From: Azophilus sp965221465
GTDB lineage: Bacteria > Pseudomonadota > Gammaproteobacteria > Pseudomonadales > Azotimanducaceae
Direction of reading: 5' to 3'
Length of the DNA: 64,000 nt
NCBI GenBank assembly: GCA_965221465.1
Contig: OZ244892.1
Location: 1,860,001-1,924,000, forward strand
Of this stretch, positions 63,401 to 64,000 are shown piece after piece. A program made the translations under genes and the position numbers. The notes beneath the pieces are model-generated. The model made no database searches. It was not told where the DNA came from and saw nothing but the letters and a program-made list of their open reading frames with translations. Within the stretch, counting starts at the first letter, position 1. Each line of letters opens with the position of its first letter.

Positions 63401-64000
63401 GTTCGCTGAATACAACCTGCCACTCCAACGTGTCCGCGTTCGTCGGGGAGGTTGTTGGCATGTGCCGCGTGATTGTCTCCACGCCGGGCACCGAAAACGG
63501 CGTGGCCGTCGCCTCGTCCGACTCGGCGCCCGCGCCCTGCTCGTGGACCGCGCGCACCTTGAAGGTATAGGTGGTGCCGTTCTCGAGGCCGGTCACTTCC
63601 TTGTCGGAAATCGACGTGGATGCGCTGTCGGCAATGTCCGTCCAATCGATGTAGGTACCGTCGTCGCCCGCCTTGTAGATGTACTGCCACTTCTGTACCG
63701 CCGGCCCGCGCTGTTCGACCGTCGCTGCCAGCGTCACCTTCGCGTCGCCCGCCATTGCGCTGAAGCTGGTCGGTTTGCCAAGCAGGTAACGCGGCCTGCC
63801 GCTCAGGTCATTGCTGATGGACCAATTCTCGCAGCCGAGGGTTGGGGAATAGACTTGCACGCGAGCATCGTAAGTCGTGTCATCGAGCGTGACGCCAATT
63901 TCGCCGGGATTGGTCAGGAGACCCCGGCTTTGCGCGTTGATGGTGTAGCGCTTGTTGGTAACCCCGGTGCCAAGATCGTTCTCGACAATCTCGAAATCTC
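53043..64000 (-). CDS. giant Ig-like/cadherin-like repeat protein (N-terminus outside the window)
   Basis: An open frame of more than 3650 codons. It continues through the right edge: 63861-64000 encodes IVENDLGTGVTNKRYTINAQ, matching a paralogous stretch at about 57.5 kb. The protein is built of many domains of roughly 90 residues: fibronectin III-like (W-Q-Y-x-Y-K-A-G-D-D-G); He_PIG/putative Ig domains (ATGGNGELSYSI); and cadherin-like units with V-F-S-D-P-D-x-D-x-L and A-G-x-A-T-V-T-V-T-A-D-D-G. Further on come a Calx-beta-like domain, a linker of twelve Gly, and two C-terminal modules of about 240 residues. It is presumably a secreted or surface adhesin; no C-terminal sorting signal is visible (ends SSAPAGNPPK). 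Confidence 0.9.
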   Translation of the reverse strand, partial: DFEIVENDLGTGVTNKRYTINAQSRGLLTNPGEIGVTLDDTTYDARVQVYSPTLGCENWSISNDLSGRPRYLLGKPTSFSAMAGDAKVTLAATVEQRGPAVQKWQYIYKAGDDGTYIDWTDIADSASTSISDKEVTGLENGTTYTFKVRAVHEQGAGAESDEATATPFSVPGVETITRHMPTTSPTNADTLEWQVVFSELVLYGQAGGPGAYEVAYDPPIANAPTLVANRLGAARRCVRRGDAGLAFSVELYGGDLANYNGTVTMTLKSDGVIRNCAGVAVENRTPTGTNDNTFVVDNVAPTVTITGVSGTVSAAVEATFTFSESVTDFDVGDLTLTNATASEFSGSEATYKAMITPTEAGEFRVDVAAGAAKDTAGNDNTAATTATATYDPPNNPPTVVSPIPDRQVNEGKSGTVDLTTVFSDPDKDDLTYTVTSSNTAIVTVSEDKATLTFTTVAAGEATVTVTADDGNGGTVDDAFVVTVNALPNEPPTVEKPIPDLTVTVGETRDVDVSLVFYDSDKDPLTYRASSSNTSNATVKVSGATVSVTGVAAGTSTVTVTADDGKAGGTVDDEFVVTVEADSTPDFGSASVPDQTYTQGVAIATLQLPEATGGNRELSYSIAPTLPVGLAFNESSRQITGTPTAVTASATYTYTATDTDGDTATLTFAIAVEANVAPSFGNASVPDQTYTQGVAITPLQLPAATGGNGELSYSIEPTLPAGLTFDDSSRQITGTPDSVTAPQSYIYEATDADGDTAALRVVIQVVAPTNNPPTVIGAIPDQQLNEGKSQTVDLTTVFSDPDKDPLTFSAESSDTTKVTVSVNESTLTFTTVAAGKATVTVTAVDDKNGRATDAFVVTVNALQNDPPEVINAIDDQALKEGKSGTEDLAKVFSDPNKDTLSFSAESSDTAIVTVSVQDSTLTYAAVAAGKATVTVTAVDGKNGRASDAFVVTVSANRSPVVDTDLKDETLKVGKTGTVNDLSNVFSDPDGDTLSYSAVSSDPDTVRVLVDGAKLTYRAEAAGVATVTVTADDGDGGTVTESFAVRVTENRPPVVDNQIQDQTLDVGKSGTADLSTVFSDPDRDELVYRAQSSATDKVTVTVQGSTLTYSAVAAGKATVTVTADDGDRGTVTDTFVVTVNALNSPPTVISAIPDQQLNEGKSQTVDLTTVFSDPDKDDLTYTVKSSDTTVVTVSEDKATLTVTTVAAGKATVTVTADDGNGGTVDDAFVVTVNALPNEPPTVEKPIPDLTVTIGETRDVDVSLVFYDSDKDPLTYRASSSNTSNATVKVTGATVSVTGVAAGTSTLTVTADDGKAGGTVDDEFVVTVEADSMPDFGSASVPDQTYTQGVAIATLQLPEATGGNRELSYSIEPSLPAGLKFIESNRRISGTPTAVTASAIYTYTATDVDGDKASLTFAIEVEADVAPTFGNASVPHQEYTRGEAITPLQLPAATGGNGELSYSIEPTLPAGLTFDESSRQITGTPESVTPGAGTYIYEATDADGDTAALRVVIQVVAPTNNPPTVISAIPDQQLNEGKSQTVDLTTVFSDPDKDPLTFSAESSDTTKVTVSVNESTLTFTTVAAGKATVTVTAVDDKNGRATDAFVVTVNALQNDPPEVINAIDDQALKEGKSGTEDLAKVFSDPNKDTLTFSAESSDTAIVTVSVQDSTLTYTAVAAGKATVTVTAVDGKDGRASDAFVVTVSANRSPVVDTDLKDETLKVGKTGTVDNLSNVFSDPDGDTLSYSAVSSDPTTVRASVTGSTLTYRAEAAGLATVTVTADDGDGGTVTESFAVRVTENRPPVVDNEIQDQTLDVGKSGTADLSTVFNDPDRDELVYRAQSSATDKVTVTVQGSTLTYSAVAAGKATVTVTADDGDRGTVTDTFVVTVTALNGPPTVIGAIDDQQLDVDDSDTVNLSTVFSDPDGDTLTYNAVSSDTAKVTVSLQESTLTFNAVAVGTATVTVTADDGNEGGTATDTFEVTVVPKNEPPTLVNAIEDQDLIAGESDTVDLSPVFSDPNNDTLTYTAVSSDTAIVTVSVQESTLTYAAVAAGQATVTVTADDGRQGTASDEFVVVVASDEQPPAPTINSVGPGSADKDLDIVWSWSVGDTNCDITHYNVQYRRSDVSEWRFPTEDQPNDSGSGNYEIADPGLGTGVTNKRFTINAQSRGNTLSPGEIGVSLDDSSYHVRLLLYSRTCNNYNDPDPVGAVGRPLYLLGKPSNFSVTAGGAKVTLAATVEQRGPAVEKWQYTYKAGDDGAYIAWTDIADSASTSISDKEVTGLEGDTIHTFKVRAAHEQGAGAESDEVTATPLPVPGVKEITRFEPDSSPTNADALKWVVAFSEAVQDKYAWEPNRYEVSYDPPIENAPTLSVNRRSVATRFCGGPRPSDRGGLAYSVELSGGDLADYNGTLTMTLALGGVIRSCDGIDLVNRIPTGTNDNTFVLDNVAPTVTITGVSGTVSAAVEATFTFSESVTGFDVGDLTLTNATASEFSGSEATYKAMITPTEAGEFSVGVAADVAADAAGNGNTAATTLTATYEPPNNPPTVATPIPDQTATAGSAFSYTFPADTFADADDDTLSYTVAQSDGNPLPSWLSFEATARTFSGTPQSADVGTVTVKVTASDGNGGTVDDEFVVTVEANEPPDFGSSSIENQTYTQGRAIAALQLPAATGGNGTLSYSITPELPTGLAFSESNRQITGTPTVVSASATYTYKVTDADGDTAELTFAIEVAAPLQLPAPTIASVGPGTNDKDLDVLWSWSPGDGACDNIVAHRVDYKQSSVDDWPDWAAPERNDADAGTYEIRENLNTPVSSRTFTINSDTAGNGELEVGVTLADVPYDVRVSVEYPQACAAENPYATSTTASGRPQYLLEKPSSFSVTAGDAKATLAATVEQRGPAVEKWQYAYKTNSEDYGDWTDIDDSASTSISGKEVTGLVNGTSYTFKVRAVNEQGEGAESDEETVTPVAEPVPALTLIPSTLAIDEGGTGTFTVALATAPTAAVTVTISGDNAEVTFDPESLSFTTDAYATPLTVTVSAAEDGDSTDDTATLTLSAAGGDYADVTGTVTVTVNDDDPSTGGGGGGGGGGGGASNIAPQVEQVIPAQVLRVGETTELDIRLSFFDRNRDRLEYTAVADSESVAAAETDSDAQTLTLNGIGRGRTTVTLTAADPRGETAEQTFEVTVLGPALVAYLPSASDPVLEGFLRVINRSGQAAEIVIEATDDTGQPRPSVTLEVAAGATAPLNSGDLEDGNAAKGLAEGFGTGEGDWRLSLTGAADFDVFAYMRTPDGFLTSMHDWAPVEDGVHRVAIFNPGSNANQVSRMRLVNPGSQDAVATITGVDDAGEPGGRVTLDVPAGRALTVTAADLESGAGVDGALGDGAGKWRLSVQANRPLVVMSLLSSPEGYLTNLSTVASGPDEDGVHAVPLFPSASDALGRQGFVRVVNHGDTAAEVTVKPFDDSQTDYDPLTLSLAAGATVPFNSNDLELGNAAKGLTGSTGPGVGHWRLALSSESDIEVLSYIRTPAGFLTSMHDVAPRLVDEYEIVIFNPGSNRNQVSTLRLVNAGSEAATVSITGIDDSGAPGTGEVVLTVPAGASRTLDAADLESGGAGLTGALGDGAGKWRLSVRSNQPIEALSLLASPTEHLTNLSSAPAGNPPK
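58330..62815 (-). repeat. 2.24-kb in-frame tandem duplication within the giant gene
   Basis: The block 58330-60575 is repeated at 60576-62815 with an offset of about 2241-2246 bases and very high identity at both DNA and protein level. It encodes about 747 residues: four to five cadherin-like units followed by He_PIG units. The matching pairs include VVDTDLKDETLKVGKTGTV and FGSASVPDQTYTQGVAIATL-type segments in the two copies. Boundaries are approximate because the units themselves repeat. Confidence 0.82.

Overview
The window is GC-rich bacterial chromosome with no rRNA, tRNA or CRISPR array that I could find. The gene content suggests an aerobic heterotrophic proteobacterium, most likely a gammaproteobacterium. 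It has several TonB-dependent receptors without a sugar locus, a TPR-sulfotransferase, a fused indolepyruvate:ferredoxin oxidoreductase, a YceH protein, and many CoA-thioester and flavin or Rieske-free oxygenase genes. The taxonomic assignment is inference.

Layout. 1-12.4 kb: an aconitase-family dehydratase pair (small subunit cut by the window edge), two TonB receptors, a Baeyer-Villiger-type monooxygenase, an APC permease, a TPR-sulfotransferase and a VapBC-type toxin-antitoxin pair. 12.6-29.7 kb: a catabolic region with an isovaleryl-type acyl-CoA dehydrogenase, an internally deleted HsaA-like oxygenase, an extradiol dioxygenase, a second VapBC pair and a MaoC hydratase. It continues with a divergent phenylacetyl-CoA-epoxidase-like operon (PaaA, split PaaD, PaaB, PaaC, no PaaE), a 2Fe-2S ferredoxin, an enoyl-CoA hydratase, an AraC regulator, a CoA-transferase/racemase, a nitronate monooxygenase and the indolepyruvate oxidoreductase. 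These would activate, epoxidise, hydrate and oxidise CoA-linked acids. 29.8-39 kb: an IS110-family element, Rid, YceH and YkvI proteins, an ATPase/DUF4143 protein, two gene remnants and a BisC-type molybdoenzyme. 39-52.8 kb: a TonB receptor, two amidohydrolases, a Tat-exported flavoprotein, a hydroxy-acid oxidase, an acyl-CoA dehydrogenase, a TauD-type dioxygenase and an AlbA-domain ATPase. 53-64 kb: one enormous surface-type repeat protein, open to the window end.

The most striking signal is in the intergenic DNA. A roughly 220-280 bp repeat (family A, seven copies) carries a 28-bp imperfect hairpin. Its mismatches are all G-U wobbles in one strand, and four of its base pairs show compensatory changes between copies, so it looks like a conserved structured RNA. 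One copy is split in the hairpin loop by the IS110-family element. The 5' non-coding end of that element can be read as a complete bridge RNA: its target-loop guides match the actual insertion site (13 of 13 bases) and its donor-loop guides match the element's own ends. The family A repeat is therefore the RNA-programmed landing site of the transposon. A second palindromic repeat (family B, five copies) is scattered through the same region.
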